Below, piece after piece: positions 46,706 through 55,459 of a stretch of DNA of 64,000 nt. The notes beneath the pieces were generated by a model. That model worked only from the letters and a program-made list of their open reading frames with translations, searched no databases and was not told where the DNA came from. The translations under genes and the position numbers were made by a program. This DNA comes from Parasedimentitalea maritima (GTDB taxonomy: Bacteria > Pseudomonadota > Alphaproteobacteria > Rhodobacterales > Rhodobacteraceae): the NCBI RefSeq assembly GCF_005771405.1, contig NZ_VAUA01000013.1, forward strand, positions 60,992-124,991, in the 5' to 3' direction. The stretch's first letter is position 1; each line of letters starts with the position of its first letter.

Positions 46706-47022
46706 GTCAATTCCTCGTCAATTCAGGGCTCTATCTGCCCGTTTCTGCCCTTGCCCGCTCGGGGGGACATGTTTTGCCCAATCCGGGCGGTTCGATCCCC
46801 GACCAGCGGGGGTGCCGAATGGTTCCGCAAAGGAAACCACTGCAGCAAATATGCGCCGCCTATAGCACAGCTAACAGCAGAGGCAAACGATTTCGCTTGG
46901 TCACTTGCTTTGCTTTGTCTGCCATTTACAGGCGTCAAGCGACGCAGATGGGAGCACCATTGGTCCCTTACAAGGAGTGCCCTGAATTTATTGGGCAATC
47001 CAGTATTTTTTTCGCGGCAAGC
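46706..47022. other. Region between fabG and acpP
   Basis: 317 nt without a gene; it holds the likely acpP promoter at 46859..46886 and the acpP leader of about 150 nt. I see no clear intrinsic terminator after fabG. Confidence 0.5.
46859..46886 (-). promoter_or_regulatory. Candidate acpP promoter
   Basis: On the minus strand, TTGCCT, 16 nt, then TATAGG. It would start an acpP transcript with a leader of about 145 nt. Matches are moderate. Confidence 0.4.
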
Positions 47023-47760
47023 TTATAGCATCGCCATGCCGCCATTGACGTGCAGCGTTGTGCCCGTGACATAGGCTGCCTCAGCGCTGGCAAGATACAG
47101 CACGGCAGCTGCGATCTCTTTCGAATCCCCCATGCGACCGGCCGGGACCTGGGTCAGAATCGCGTCCTTCTGGGTGTCGTTCAGTTTTTCTGTCATTGCA
47201 GTCGCAATGAAGCCCGGCGCAACGGCGTTGACTGTGATACCCCGGTTGGCGACCTCATAGGCCAGCGATTTGGACATGCCAACCATACCCGCCTTGGACG
47301 CCGCATAGTTGCCCTGCCCCGGATTACCTGTGGCACCGACAACAGACGAGATGTTGATGATACGGCCCCAACGCGCTTTCATCATGCCGCGCAGCACGCC
47401 ACGACACAGACGCATGGTAGAGGTCAGGTTGACGTTGATAACACTATCCCACTCGTCGTCCTTCATCCGCATAAACAGGTTGTCACGGGTGATGCCGGCA
47501 TTGTTGACCAAAATATCAACCGAACCCATTGCCGCGATTGCAGCTTTGGGCAGGGCCTCAACCGAGTCTTTTTCAGACAGGTTACAGGTCAGCACATGGG
47601 CGCGCTCACCAAGTTCAGCAGCCAGCGCCTGCAGAGGTTCTTCGCGGGTACCAGATAGCACCACAGTGGCGCCAGCGGCGTGAAGGCTGCGCGCAATGTC
47701 GCCGCCAATGCCACCGGATGCGCCGGTGATCAGAGCGTTCTTGCCAGTCAAATCAAACAT
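47023..47760 (-). CDS. fabG: 3-oxoacyl-ACP reductase
   Basis: 245 residues, classical SDR. NADPH-dependent reduction of 3-oxoacyl-ACP. Motifs: TGASGGIGGDIA (cofactor), NNAGITRDNLFMRMKDDEWD (typical of FabG), and the catalytic YAASKAG with a preceding Ser (NISSVVGATG). The C-terminus VTGTTLHVNGGMAML is family-typical. AAAGGA precedes the ATG. It lies between fabD and acpP. Confidence 0.97.
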   Translation of the reverse strand: MFDLTGKNALITGASGGIGGDIARSLHAAGATVVLSGTREEPLQALAAELGERAHVLTCNLSEKDSVEALPKAAIAAMGSVDILVNNAGITRDNLFMRMKDDEWDSVINVNLTSTMRLCRGVLRGMMKARWGRIINISSVVGATGNPGQGNYAASKAGMVGMSKSLAYEVANRGITVNAVAPGFIATAMTEKLNDTQKDAILTQVPAGRMGDSKEIAAAVLYLASAEAAYVTGTTLHVNGGMAML

Positions 47761-47822
47761 ATCTTGTCCTTTAAGGTTCCGGTGCGCCAGCTTTGGCGCA
47801 ATGGAATTGGAATATCTATCGC

Positions 47823-48758
47823 TTAAGCTTCGGCGGCGGCCTTGGCATTTTCCGGCGTACCAACCTGACGGCTGGTCAGGCTACGGTCGATCTTGCGGAT
47901 CATACCAGACAGGGCTTTGCCTGCGCCAATTTCCCAGAACTCCGTCACGCCTTTGGCAGCCATGACCTGAACACTTTCGCGCCAGCGTACGGAACCGGTG
48001 ACCTGCTCGACCAGCAGTGCACGAATTTCAGCGGGATCTGTCACCACATCCGCCCGCACGTTTGCGATCAGTGGTACAGTAGGAGATTTGATTTCAACAG
48101 CAGCCAAAGCCTCTGCCATGACATCAGCGGCGGGCTGCATCAGGGCGCAGTGGAACGGCGCGCTCACTGGCAACATGACTGCGCGTTTGGCGCCGCGCGT
48201 CTTGGCAATCTCGGCAGCGCGCTCAACAGCAGCTTTGTGACCCGACACCACAACCTGGGTTGGGTCGTTGTCATTGGCTGCCTGAACCACTTCGCCGTCA
48301 GTAGCAGCCTCGGCCGCAACCTCTTTGACAGTTTCAAAGTCCAGACCCAGCAGCGCGGCCATCGCCCCAACACCAACGGGCACAGCACTTTGCATGGCCT
48401 GCCCACGGGTCCGCAGCAGGCGGGCAGTATCAGACACCGAAATGGCGCCCGAGGCGGCTAGCGCAGAATATTCTCCCAGGGAGTGGCCGGCGACAAACGC
48501 GGCCCTATCGATGGTGACACCTTCTGCTTCCAGCGCACGCAATGCGGCAATTGAAGTGGCCATCAGCGCGGGTTGAGCGTTTTGCGTCAGGGTCAGCGAT
48601 TCGATATCGCCCTCCCAAATCAGGCCACTAAGGTTTTCCCCCAGCGCCGCGTCGACTTCGTCGAAGACGGCCTTGGCAGCCGGGTAAGCATCAGCCAGCG
48701 CCTTGCCCATTCCAATTGTCTGCGCGCCCTGTCCGGGAAAAACGAATGCGATAGTCAT
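47823..48758 (-). CDS. fabD: Malonyl-CoA:ACP transacylase
   Basis: 311 residues from the ATG at 48758 (MTIAFVFPGQGAQTIGMG). The nucleophile Ser is in GHSLGEYSALAA, and the FPGQGAQ opening and TEFWEIGAGKALSGMI end match FabD. It loads malonyl onto ACP. It is the first gene of the fabD-fabG-acpP set. A small hairpin (GCGCCA / TGGCGC, 47784..47799) lies between it and fabG. Confidence 0.97.
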   Translation of the reverse strand: MTIAFVFPGQGAQTIGMGKALADAYPAAKAVFDEVDAALGENLSGLIWEGDIESLTLTQNAQPALMATSIAALRALEAEGVTIDRAAFVAGHSLGEYSALAASGAISVSDTARLLRTRGQAMQSAVPVGVGAMAALLGLDFETVKEVAAEAATDGEVVQAANDNDPTQVVVSGHKAAVERAAEIAKTRGAKRAVMLPVSAPFHCALMQPAADVMAEALAAVEIKSPTVPLIANVRADVVTDPAEIRALLVEQVTGSVRWRESVQVMAAKGVTEFWEIGAGKALSGMIRKIDRSLTSRQVGTPENAKAAAEA

Positions 48759-48941
48759 CAAGGACCCCATCTACTCAGATACTTTACGGTTTTTGCCGGT
48801 TTAGCGACCTGCGCCCCATCACACAAGAGAGCTGCTTGTGTCCGCACGACTCCTGTGCGTTGGCGGACAGCTCTCAGCGTTGCAACCCAAGGTCCGATAG
48901 GTAGGGTATGCACAACAGATCCCTTCAAGAGGTAGTCGCTC

Positions 48942-50171
48942 GTGTCTTCCAATAATAGCTTTGCCAGTTACGGCAGTATCGCCAAAAGTTTCCACTGGCT
49001 GACCGCCCTGCTGATCTTCTCCGCATTCCCGCTGGGCTACTTTGCCAATGAGCTTGCCCACGAAATCACAGGTCCTGATTTTGATGGATCAAAAGATGTA
49101 ATCGAGCGAGCCACACTGTTGTTTTCTATACATAAGACAGTGGGCGTGGCGATGTTCTTTGTTGGTGTGTTGCGCATTGTGTGGGCGGTGACACAAGAAA
49201 AGCCCGGCCTGCTACATCCTGAAAACAAACCCGAGGCCTTGGCCGCTGAAACCGTTCACTGGGTTCTATACGCATCGCTGGTTCTGGCCCCCCTTAGTGG
49301 CTGGATTCACCATGCTGCGACGGTCGGATATGCGCCTATCTGGTGGCCGCTTGGTCAGAACCTGCCGTTTATCCCAAAGTCAGATGGTCTGGCTGAAATC
49401 TTTGCCGGGTTGCACTGGATCTTTGTCTGGACCCTGCTTGCAACTGTGGCGCTGCATATTGCAGGTGCGCTAAAGCACCAGATCATTGACCGTGACGCAA
49501 CATTGCAGCGGATGCTGCCGGGTCGCCGCAATTTGCCCCAGCCACCCGCACAATCGCACAGCCTGATGCCTGCCGTGGTTGCTTTGGCGGTTCTTGCTGC
49601 TGTGTTGACAGGTGGGGCTACTACAGGCGTCTTCCAGACACATACCGCAGGTAACGCTGACAGCGATACTCAACTGGCTGAAGTTCTGTCTGGTTGGACC
49701 GTGACAGAGGGCGTGCTGGGCATTGAAGTGACCCAGATGGGCGGACAGGTTGCCGGATCATTTGCAGACTGGACTGCCTCAATCACTTTCGACGACCCTG
49801 CCGCCCCAGGTCCCGCGGGTGATGTTGAAGTGATCATTGCCATCCCCTCGTTAAGCCTTGGTACAGTGACCGCTCAGGCGATGGGGGTCGACTACTTTGA
49901 CAGTACAACCTACCCTACGGCGGTCTTCAAAGCTGACATTGAAAAGCTGGAACAGGGCTATCAGGCTGTGGGAACACTGACGATCCGGGACAAGATTTTG
50001 CCGATCACCCTGCCCTTTACTCTGGATCTGCAGGATGACGCTGCCAAGATGAAAGCCGAGCTTACATTGAACCGGCTTGATTTTGACATTGGTCGCAGCC
50101 TGCCAGATGAAAGCTCGCTTGGGTTTGCAGTGATCGTCAGCATTGAGCTCGATGCGCTACGGGCGAAATAA
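48942..50171 (+). CDS. Cytochrome b561-type membrane protein fused to a YceI domain
   Basis: 409 residues from a GTG with AAGAGGT upstream. Residues 1 to about 185 form a b561-like cytochrome with four membrane segments and likely haem-ligand histidines in AKSFHWLTA, ETVHWVLY, FAGLHWIF and ATVALHIAGALKHQ. A fifth hydrophobic segment (about 205-225) links to a periplasmic YceI-like lipocalin domain (about 235-409) ending SLGFAVIVSIELDAL. This suggests electron transfer from quinol linked to a YceI-bound isoprenoid or quinone. Two free YceI genes lie downstream. Confidence 0.9.
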   Translation: MSSNNSFASYGSIAKSFHWLTALLIFSAFPLGYFANELAHEITGPDFDGSKDVIERATLLFSIHKTVGVAMFFVGVLRIVWAVTQEKPGLLHPENKPEALAAETVHWVLYASLVLAPLSGWIHHAATVGYAPIWWPLGQNLPFIPKSDGLAEIFAGLHWIFVWTLLATVALHIAGALKHQIIDRDATLQRMLPGRRNLPQPPAQSHSLMPAVVALAVLAAVLTGGATTGVFQTHTAGNADSDTQLAEVLSGWTVTEGVLGIEVTQMGGQVAGSFADWTASITFDDPAAPGPAGDVEVIIAIPSLSLGTVTAQAMGVDYFDSTTYPTAVFKADIEKLEQGYQAVGTLTIRDKILPITLPFTLDLQDDAAKMKAELTLNRLDFDIGRSLPDESSLGFAVIVSIELDALRAK

Positions 50172-50263
50172 CAGTTCGCATGAACATCGTCGTTCCAGCC
50201 TATTGAAAACACAAGGCTGGAGCGACGCGCACGATCCAAAACTGCGTCCTTTCTCTTCTGACG

Positions 50264-51748
50264 GTGTTCTTCTATCGTAGTGAAAACCCACTGGTAGAGG
50301 TCGCCTGCACATTGCCCCCCACAGAAGACGACACTGAAGCCTTGCCTTCGCGCCGGATGTTCTTTTCTGGTCTTGGTGCAACCGCATTGCTGGGGAGCGG
50401 GTGTAGCGTGGGAGAGGACTTTGAAAGCCCGTCCACCTCGCTTCCAAATCAGTATTTCCACACCCGTGAAAAAGACGCCCAATCCCGGGGGGCAGCTGAG
50501 TGGTGGAAGAAATTTAATGACCCGTCGCTGAACCGGCTTGTCGAGCTAGGCCTGGCGCAGAATTTGGACGTCCAAAAAGCCGTCGAACGCATTGAACAAT
50601 CCCGGGCCATACTAAGTGGTGCCGGTTATCCAATTTCTGGGGCATCGCGTATCGGCGAAGCCAAGGTAACTGGTGGCGGCACCGATGGACGCGCTGACAG
50701 TGGGTTTGTGCGGGCCGAAGCGAGTTGGCAGCTAGATTTGTATGGTCAATTGAAGCGGGAACGCGAAGCGGCATCCTATCGGCTGGCATCTGCATTTGCG
50801 GATGCCAACGTTGCCCGGACAACTTTGCTAGACGAATTGGTGACGGCCTATATCGACCTGCGGTTCTATCAGGAGCTTATTCGGGTCAACCAGCGGGTTG
50901 TTGCGTCACGCGAAGAGACCCTGCAAGCGACACAGACAGCCCAGAGCCAGACCGCCCAGAGCGGCGATGAGGCTGCGGACGAGGACACCACTGAGGTCAC
51001 AGAGCTGGATGTTGCGCAGGCAAAATCTCTTGTTGCGACCGCCAAGGCAGAACTGCCTGAAGCAACAATTTTGTTCTTCAAATCTGCGTCACGTATTGGC
51101 CGCCTTCTGGGCCAAGCCTGGGAGCGACCACGCGGCGGGTTAGACAAAAAGGCGCCACAGCCAGGCCCGGATACAACTGGGTTAAAAGTTGGCATTCCTG
51201 CTGACCTGGTCCGCAACCGTCCTGATGTTCTATTTGCTGAAAACCGTCTGGCCGAAGCCGTGGCACTGGCGGGGGTTGCCGAGGCTGAGCTGTATCCTCG
51301 CCTGCAGCTGACCGGGAACCTGAATGTCAATTATTCAAGCAGCGACTGGCTGCCCACGGCCGGGTTTTTCCGGGTTGGGCTGGATGTGCCATTGTTTGAC
51401 CTTCCGGAACGTCGTGCAAAAGTTGCAGCCCAGCAAGCCCGCGCCGCTGAACTATTGCTGGAGTGGAAAGAACGTGTCGTTGAAGCCGTGGAAGAGGTAC
51501 AGAACGCGCTGGTAAGCCTCAAATTTCATAAGGATGCTGTTGCTGCAACACATGACGCATTAGATGCCAAGCGCGACGTTCTGAAGTTAGCACGTGAAGG
51601 CTATATTGCCGGTGACATCGGTTTTTTACAGGTTCTCGACGCTGAGCGGTCGCTATTGTCGAATGAAAATGCGCTGGCGCTGGACCGGCGCAATTTTGCA
51701 GTGGACTTTGTCCAGCTCAATGTAGCGCTGGGCGGCAGCTACGGTTAA
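50264..51748 (+). CDS. TolC/NodT-type outer-membrane efflux lipoprotein
   Basis: 494 codons from a GTG at 50264; the true start may be internal. Around residues 29-47 it reads PSRRMFFSGLGATALLGSGC, which combines a Tat-like SRRMFF motif with a lipobox (LGSGC, Cys47). The mature protein is an outer membrane factor with two repeated OEP domains, e.g. AAEWWKKFNDPSLNRLVELG and IPADLVRNRPDVLFAENRLAEAVA. It exports small molecules together with an inner-membrane pump and adaptor, neither of which is nearby. Confidence 0.9.
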   Translation: MFFYRSENPLVEVACTLPPTEDDTEALPSRRMFFSGLGATALLGSGCSVGEDFESPSTSLPNQYFHTREKDAQSRGAAEWWKKFNDPSLNRLVELGLAQNLDVQKAVERIEQSRAILSGAGYPISGASRIGEAKVTGGGTDGRADSGFVRAEASWQLDLYGQLKREREAASYRLASAFADANVARTTLLDELVTAYIDLRFYQELIRVNQRVVASREETLQATQTAQSQTAQSGDEAADEDTTEVTELDVAQAKSLVATAKAELPEATILFFKSASRIGRLLGQAWERPRGGLDKKAPQPGPDTTGLKVGIPADLVRNRPDVLFAENRLAEAVALAGVAEAELYPRLQLTGNLNVNYSSSDWLPTAGFFRVGLDVPLFDLPERRAKVAAQQARAAELLLEWKERVVEAVEEVQNALVSLKFHKDAVAATHDALDAKRDVLKLAREGYIAGDIGFLQVLDAERSLLSNENALALDRRNFAVDFVQLNVALGGSYG

Positions 51749-51780
51749 CCGCTCGCAGCCGCCCTGCTCTTCGCGCATCG

Positions 51781-52353
51781 TCAATCCGCTTTCATTGCTT
51801 CGATCGAGATCAGGATTGTCACTTCGTCCCCTACAAAGGGCGCAAATTTTCCCAAATCGAACTGCGACCGCAAGATTGAGGCGCTGGCGTTAAACCCGAC
51901 CCAAGGCTTGCCGACCATGGGATGATCTCCCATCTGATTGAGGACCGTGTCCAGAACAACGGGTCTGGTGATGCCATTCAAGGTCAGGTCACCGGAAATC
52001 AAAGCAGATGTTTCGCCCGTCACCTCGACCTTGGTGGATTTAAAGCTGATCAGTTCATTCTCGTCCGCCCCAAAGAAATCTTTGGACATGAAGTGATCAT
52101 GGCGTTCTTGCCAGCCGGTAAACATCGACTGCGCAGGCATCGAAACTGTCACACTGGACCCTTCCGGGTTTTCCTGATCGAACATCACTTCGCCCTGAAA
52201 GCCTGAAAACATACCACGGGACGTCGAATACCCCAGGTGGTTATAGCTAAAGACAATTTGGCTGTGCGGCGCATCCAGCAGGTATTTCTCTGGCGCAGAA
52301 ACAGCCGCTGTCGCGGCAAAGGTAACAAATGCGGCAATCAAAGGGGTTTTCAT
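51781..52353 (-). CDS. YceI family periplasmic protein (copy 1)
   Basis: 190 residues with a signal peptide (MKTPLIAAFVTFAATAAVSA) followed by a YceI lipocalin-like domain: YLLDAPHSQIVFSYNHLGYS, GEVMFDQENPEGSSVTVSMP, and an RSQFDLGKFAPFVGDEVTILI end. YceI proteins bind long isoprenoid chains such as polyprenyl phosphates or quinones. It is closely similar to the next gene along (52524..53099), so the pair comes from a tandem duplication. It is convergent with the TolC-like gene. Confidence 0.95.
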   Translation of the reverse strand: MKTPLIAAFVTFAATAAVSAPEKYLLDAPHSQIVFSYNHLGYSTSRGMFSGFQGEVMFDQENPEGSSVTVSMPAQSMFTGWQERHDHFMSKDFFGADENELISFKSTKVEVTGETSALISGDLTLNGITRPVVLDTVLNQMGDHPMVGKPWVGFNASASILRSQFDLGKFAPFVGDEVTILISIEAMKAD

Positions 52354-52440
52354 CGGAAAGACTCCAAAAGAACATAAGACCCTTATTCAAAATGGCGCAA
52401 ACCCACCCAAAGAAAAGCGGCCATACTTAATAACCACGCC

Positions 52441-52478
52441 AAAACGCAGAACCCCCGACATGTAACATGCCGGAGGTT
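52441..52478 (-). terminator. Likely terminator after YceI copy 2
   Basis: On the minus strand, stem AACCTCCGGCATG / CATGTCGGGGGTT (G-T pairs) with a 3-nt loop, then CTGCGTTTTGG. The T tract is weak, so confidence is moderate. Confidence 0.55.
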
Positions 52479-52523
52479 GCTGGCCCCCAAAAGGGACCCG
52501 AGGTAACCAGAATAGAATTCTGC

Positions 52524-53099
52524 TTATTCGGCTTTCATTGCTTCAACCGAAATCTGGATTGAAACTTCATCGCTCACAAACGGGGCAAATTTACCCAGTT
52601 CAAAATCAGAACGCAGTACAGTTGTTGTTGCATCGAAACCGGCCCAAGGTTTACCCGCCATCGGGTGGTCGCCGGACTGGTTCAGGTTTGCAGCAAGGAC
52701 AACAGGTTTGGTCACACCATTCAGTGTCAAATCGCCGGTGATATTGGCGGTGGTTTCGCCAGTCACTTCAATACCGGTTGAGGTAAAGCTGACCATATCG
52801 TCATCAGTCGCACCAAAGAAGTCCTGAGACATGAAGTGGCCAAAACGCTCTTCCCATCCTGTAAACATGGATTTCACTGGCATCGTCACCGAAACACTGG
52901 AACCAGCTGGGTTTTCCTGGTCGAACATGACGTCGCCCTCAAAGCCTGAAAACAGCCCCCAAGTGGTTGAAAAACCAAGGTGGTTGTAGCTGAACAGGAT
53001 CTGGCTGTGGCTGGCGTCCAGCACATACTTTTCTGGGGAAGCAAACGCTCCGGTGGCAGCGACAGTGGCCAGGGCGGCGGCAAGCAGGGTCTTTTTCAT
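52524..53099 (-). CDS. YceI family periplasmic protein (copy 2)
   Basis: 191 residues from the ATG at 53099 (MKKTLLAAALATVAATGAFA), with GGAG upstream; the frame continues 40 codons further. Signal peptide then a YceI domain: YVLDASHSQILFSYNHLGFS, GDVMFDQENPAGSSVSVTMP, ITGDLTLNGVTKPVVLAANL. Residue patterns follow copy 1 along the whole length. Likely binds polyisoprenoids in the periplasm. Confidence 0.95.
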   Translation of the reverse strand: MKKTLLAAALATVAATGAFASPEKYVLDASHSQILFSYNHLGFSTTWGLFSGFEGDVMFDQENPAGSSVSVTMPVKSMFTGWEERFGHFMSQDFFGATDDDMVSFTSTGIEVTGETTANITGDLTLNGVTKPVVLAANLNQSGDHPMAGKPWAGFDATTTVLRSDFELGKFAPFVSDEVSIQISVEAMKAE

Positions 53100-53256
53100 T
53101 TGGAGGAGCTCCGGTTGAACAATTGATATGGCAATAGAACTGGTCGCTACTGTCCAAAAAGGGAAGTCAGCAAAAACCAACATATTCTGTGACCCTACGA
53201 ACAGAACGCCCGGCCGCAACTGGGCCGGGTGCTTTCTCGCGCAGATGTGAAGTGGA

Positions 53257-53790
53257 TCAGCTCAGGATCGGCACCACGCCGCTCAATTGGTCTCGTAGCA
53301 ATTGGCGCGTTGTTCCAACGTTGATGGGCAACCTGATCAGCAAAGAGCCATCAATCTCGAACAATTCCACCGAACGATCCTTGAACCGAACGCTGCCAAG
53401 ACTGTCATAACCGCGCCGAAGAACTGTGCGCGGACGCCCTTTGTTGGAGCGTTGCAGCACCCTGAGTTCACGTCGAATTGGATCAAAATAGGCATCTGGG
53501 TGGCTGTCAGGATCATTGATCATCATCAAGGCGATTCCGGCGAAGAGGAAAAATATCGAAACACCAATTTTGATCAGCGCCATCTCAGGATCATAAGCGG
53601 CACCAGGCATCAACCAAATCCCGGTGGAGCTGAGAACCATAGCAGCACCGAGCACCCGCAAGACTAACGACCGCAGTTGCCAGTTAGGGCGAAAGGTGAG
53701 CACCAGAGGCAGCGCCTCGGCCATTGCATAGAGCCCACGAGCTGGGGCAGTTCCAGAAGTATTCGTCTGGATTTGGTCAGTAGCTGTCAT
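53257..53790 (-). CDS. Two-pass membrane protein of unknown function
   Basis: 177 residues from the ATG at 53790 (MTATDQIQTNTSG) with GGAAGG upstream. Two hydrophobic segments (about residues 43-64, LVLRVLGAAMVLSSTGIWLM, and 74-94, IKIGVSIFFLFAGIALMMI) are followed by a soluble C-terminal part (YFDPIRRELRVLQRSNKGRPRTVLRRGYDSLGSVRFKD). The C-terminal part looks like a small beta domain similar to PH-like folds, but no family is recognised. It is divergent from the ribosomal protein operon. Confidence 0.7.
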   Translation of the reverse strand: MTATDQIQTNTSGTAPARGLYAMAEALPLVLTFRPNWQLRSLVLRVLGAAMVLSSTGIWLMPGAAYDPEMALIKIGVSIFFLFAGIALMMINDPDSHPDAYFDPIRRELRVLQRSNKGRPRTVLRRGYDSLGSVRFKDRSVELFEIDGSLLIRLPINVGTTRQLLRDQLSGVVPILS

Positions 53791-54022
53791 AACGTCTGCC
53801 CTTCCTGTTTCACCGCACCCTTGGGGTGCCGTTAATGTCTCGTTAACCTTAATCAAGACCAACAATGCGACCGCAATGGGGCAGATGCGGGGAAAATACC
53901 GGGCAATCACGGTCAATGTTGTCAACCTGGAAACAGGAGGCATCTGATGGCTTGCCCTTTTGGCCACAGGATGTATATGGGGGCTTCCTTCCGTACTAAT
54001 TTCGATCCGCGCAGACTCTCGT

Positions 54023-54060
54023 GGTAGGGCAGCGGAAGGTTCAAACGCCCTGCCTTTGAA
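54023..54060 (+). promoter_or_regulatory. Competing hairpins in the rpsF leader
   Basis: GGTAGGG (54023..54029) can pair with CCCTGCC (54048..54054), while TTCAAA (54040..54045) can pair with TTTGAA (54055..54060). The two pairings interlock, so they are probably alternatives. They lie about 30 nt upstream of rpsF. Autoregulation by ribosomal protein S6:S18 is known in other bacteria; whether this is that element is not shown. Confidence 0.35.
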
Positions 54061-54088
54061 ATGCGCCTTGAATATAACAGGAGCTCAC

Positions 54089-54442
54089 ATGCCACTATAT
54101 GAGCATGTAATGATTGCGCGTCAGGACCTGTCCAACACGCAAGCAGAAGGTCTCATCGAACATTTCGGTGCTGTTCTGTCCGACAATGGCGGTAGCCTGG
54201 TCGACAGCGAGTACTGGGGCGTCAAAACGATGGCCTACAAGATCAACAAAAACCGTAAGGGCCACTATGCCTTCCTGCGTACCGATGCCCCGGCACCGGC
54301 GATCCAGGAAATGGAGCGCCTGATGCGTCTGCATGACGATGTCATGCGTGTTCTGACCATCAAGATGGACGAGCACAAAGAGGGCCCTTCGGTCCAGATG
54401 CAGAAACGTGACGAACGCGACACCCGTCGCGAGCGCCGTTGA
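54089..54442 (+). CDS. rpsF: 30S ribosomal protein S6
   Basis: 117 residues from the ATG at 54089 (MPLYEHVMIARQDL), with AGGAGCTC upstream; the open frame extends 43 codons further without similarity. Matches bS6: EYWGVKTMAYKINKNRKGHYAFLRTDAP. A basic C-terminal tail (RDERDTRRERR) is typical. It is first of rpsF-rpsR-rplI and binds S18 in the small subunit platform. Confidence 0.98.
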   Translation: MPLYEHVMIARQDLSNTQAEGLIEHFGAVLSDNGGSLVDSEYWGVKTMAYKINKNRKGHYAFLRTDAPAPAIQEMERLMRLHDDVMRVLTIKMDEHKEGPSVQMQKRDERDTRRERR

Positions 54443-54470
54443 TCGCTGCTTAGGAAAAGGACGCTAAACC

Positions 54471-54698
54471 ATGGCCGCAAAACCATTTTTCCGTCGTCGT
54501 AAAGTTTGCCCATTCTCGGGCGACAATGCACCGGCGATCGACTACAAAGACACTCGTCTTCTGCAGCGCTACATCTCTGAGCGTGGCAAGATTGTTCCAT
54601 CGCGGATCACCGCAGTATCGGCAAAAAAGCAGCGTGAACTGTCTCGTGCTATCAAGCGCGCGCGTTTTCTCGCTCTGCTGCCATACGCTGTTAAGTAA
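54471..54698 (+). CDS. rpsR: 30S ribosomal protein S18
   Basis: 75 residues, full length. bS18 signature: [42 protein letters not shown]. It keeps one Cys. It is spaced 28 nt after rpsF and 12 nt before rplI, in the conserved order. Confidence 0.98.
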   Translation: MAAKPFFRRRKVCPFSGDNAPAIDYKDTRLLQRYISERGKIVPSRITAVSAKKQRELSRAIKRARFLALLPYAVK

Positions 54699-54710
54699 GG
54701 AGACACTGAC

Positions 54711-55325
54711 ATGAAAGTTATCCTTCTTGAGCGCGTAGCGAAACTGGGCCAGATGGGCGACGTTGTTGACGTCAAACCTGGCTACGCTCGCAACTTCCTG
54801 CTGCCTCAGGGCAAAGGCTTGTCTGCTTCTGCAGCCAACATTGCCAATTTTGAAACCCAGAAAGCGCAGCTTGAGGCCCGCAACCTGGAGACCAAAACTG
54901 AAGCAGAAGCTCTGGGCGAAAAGCTGGCTGGCCAGCAGTTCGTTGTGATTCGTTCGGCATCAGATGCTGGCGCTCTATACGGGTCGGTCACTCCACGTGA
55001 CGCCGCTGACGCCGCAACTGCCGAAGGTTTCTCGGTCGACAAAAAGCAGATCGCTTTGATCCACCCGATCAAAGACCTTGGTCTGCACGCTGTTGCCGTC
55101 AACCTGCACCCCGAAGTTACTGTTGAGATCGAAATGAACGTTGCGCGTTCGGCTGAAGAAGCTGAACTGCAGGCATCGGGCAAGTCGATCCAGGAGCTGG
55201 CCGCGGAAGAAGAAGCCGCTGCTGATTTCGAAATTTCGGAACTGTTTGACGATATCGGGTCGGCAGCATCAGATGATGATGATGACGCTCCGATGGCTGA
55301 CGCACCGGTTGCTGACGAAGCTTAA
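54711..55325 (+). CDS. rplI: 50S ribosomal protein L9 with acidic C-terminal extension
   Basis: 204 residues, longer than the usual ~150. The N-terminal domain [34 protein letters not shown] and the connecting helix match bL9. After about residue 150 an Ala/Asp/Glu-rich tail (with a DDDDD run) ends in DAPVADEA, as in other Rhodobacterales L9 proteins. It binds 23S rRNA and helps maintain reading frame. It is the last gene before a terminator. Confidence 0.98.
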   Translation: MKVILLERVAKLGQMGDVVDVKPGYARNFLLPQGKGLSASAANIANFETQKAQLEARNLETKTEAEALGEKLAGQQFVVIRSASDAGALYGSVTPRDAADAATAEGFSVDKKQIALIHPIKDLGLHAVAVNLHPEVTVEIEMNVARSAEEAELQASGKSIQELAAEEEAAADFEISELFDDIGSAASDDDDDAPMADAPVADEA

Positions 55326-55353
55326 TTGCTTCTCAATATGCTATGATTTTGGA

Positions 55354-55382
55354 AAGGCCGCCTGTCATGGGCGGCCTTTTTC
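55354..55382 (+). terminator. Intrinsic terminator of rpsF-rpsR-rplI
   Basis: Stem AAGGCCGCC / GGCGGCCTT with a short loop and TTTTT immediately after. Confidence 0.9.
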
Positions 55383-55459
55383 TGTGTCAGGTCTGGTCCG
55401 ATCCTATTTGTACCCTAACCTTGTTTTACGATCACACATTTTGCACAAGGATATGGACT

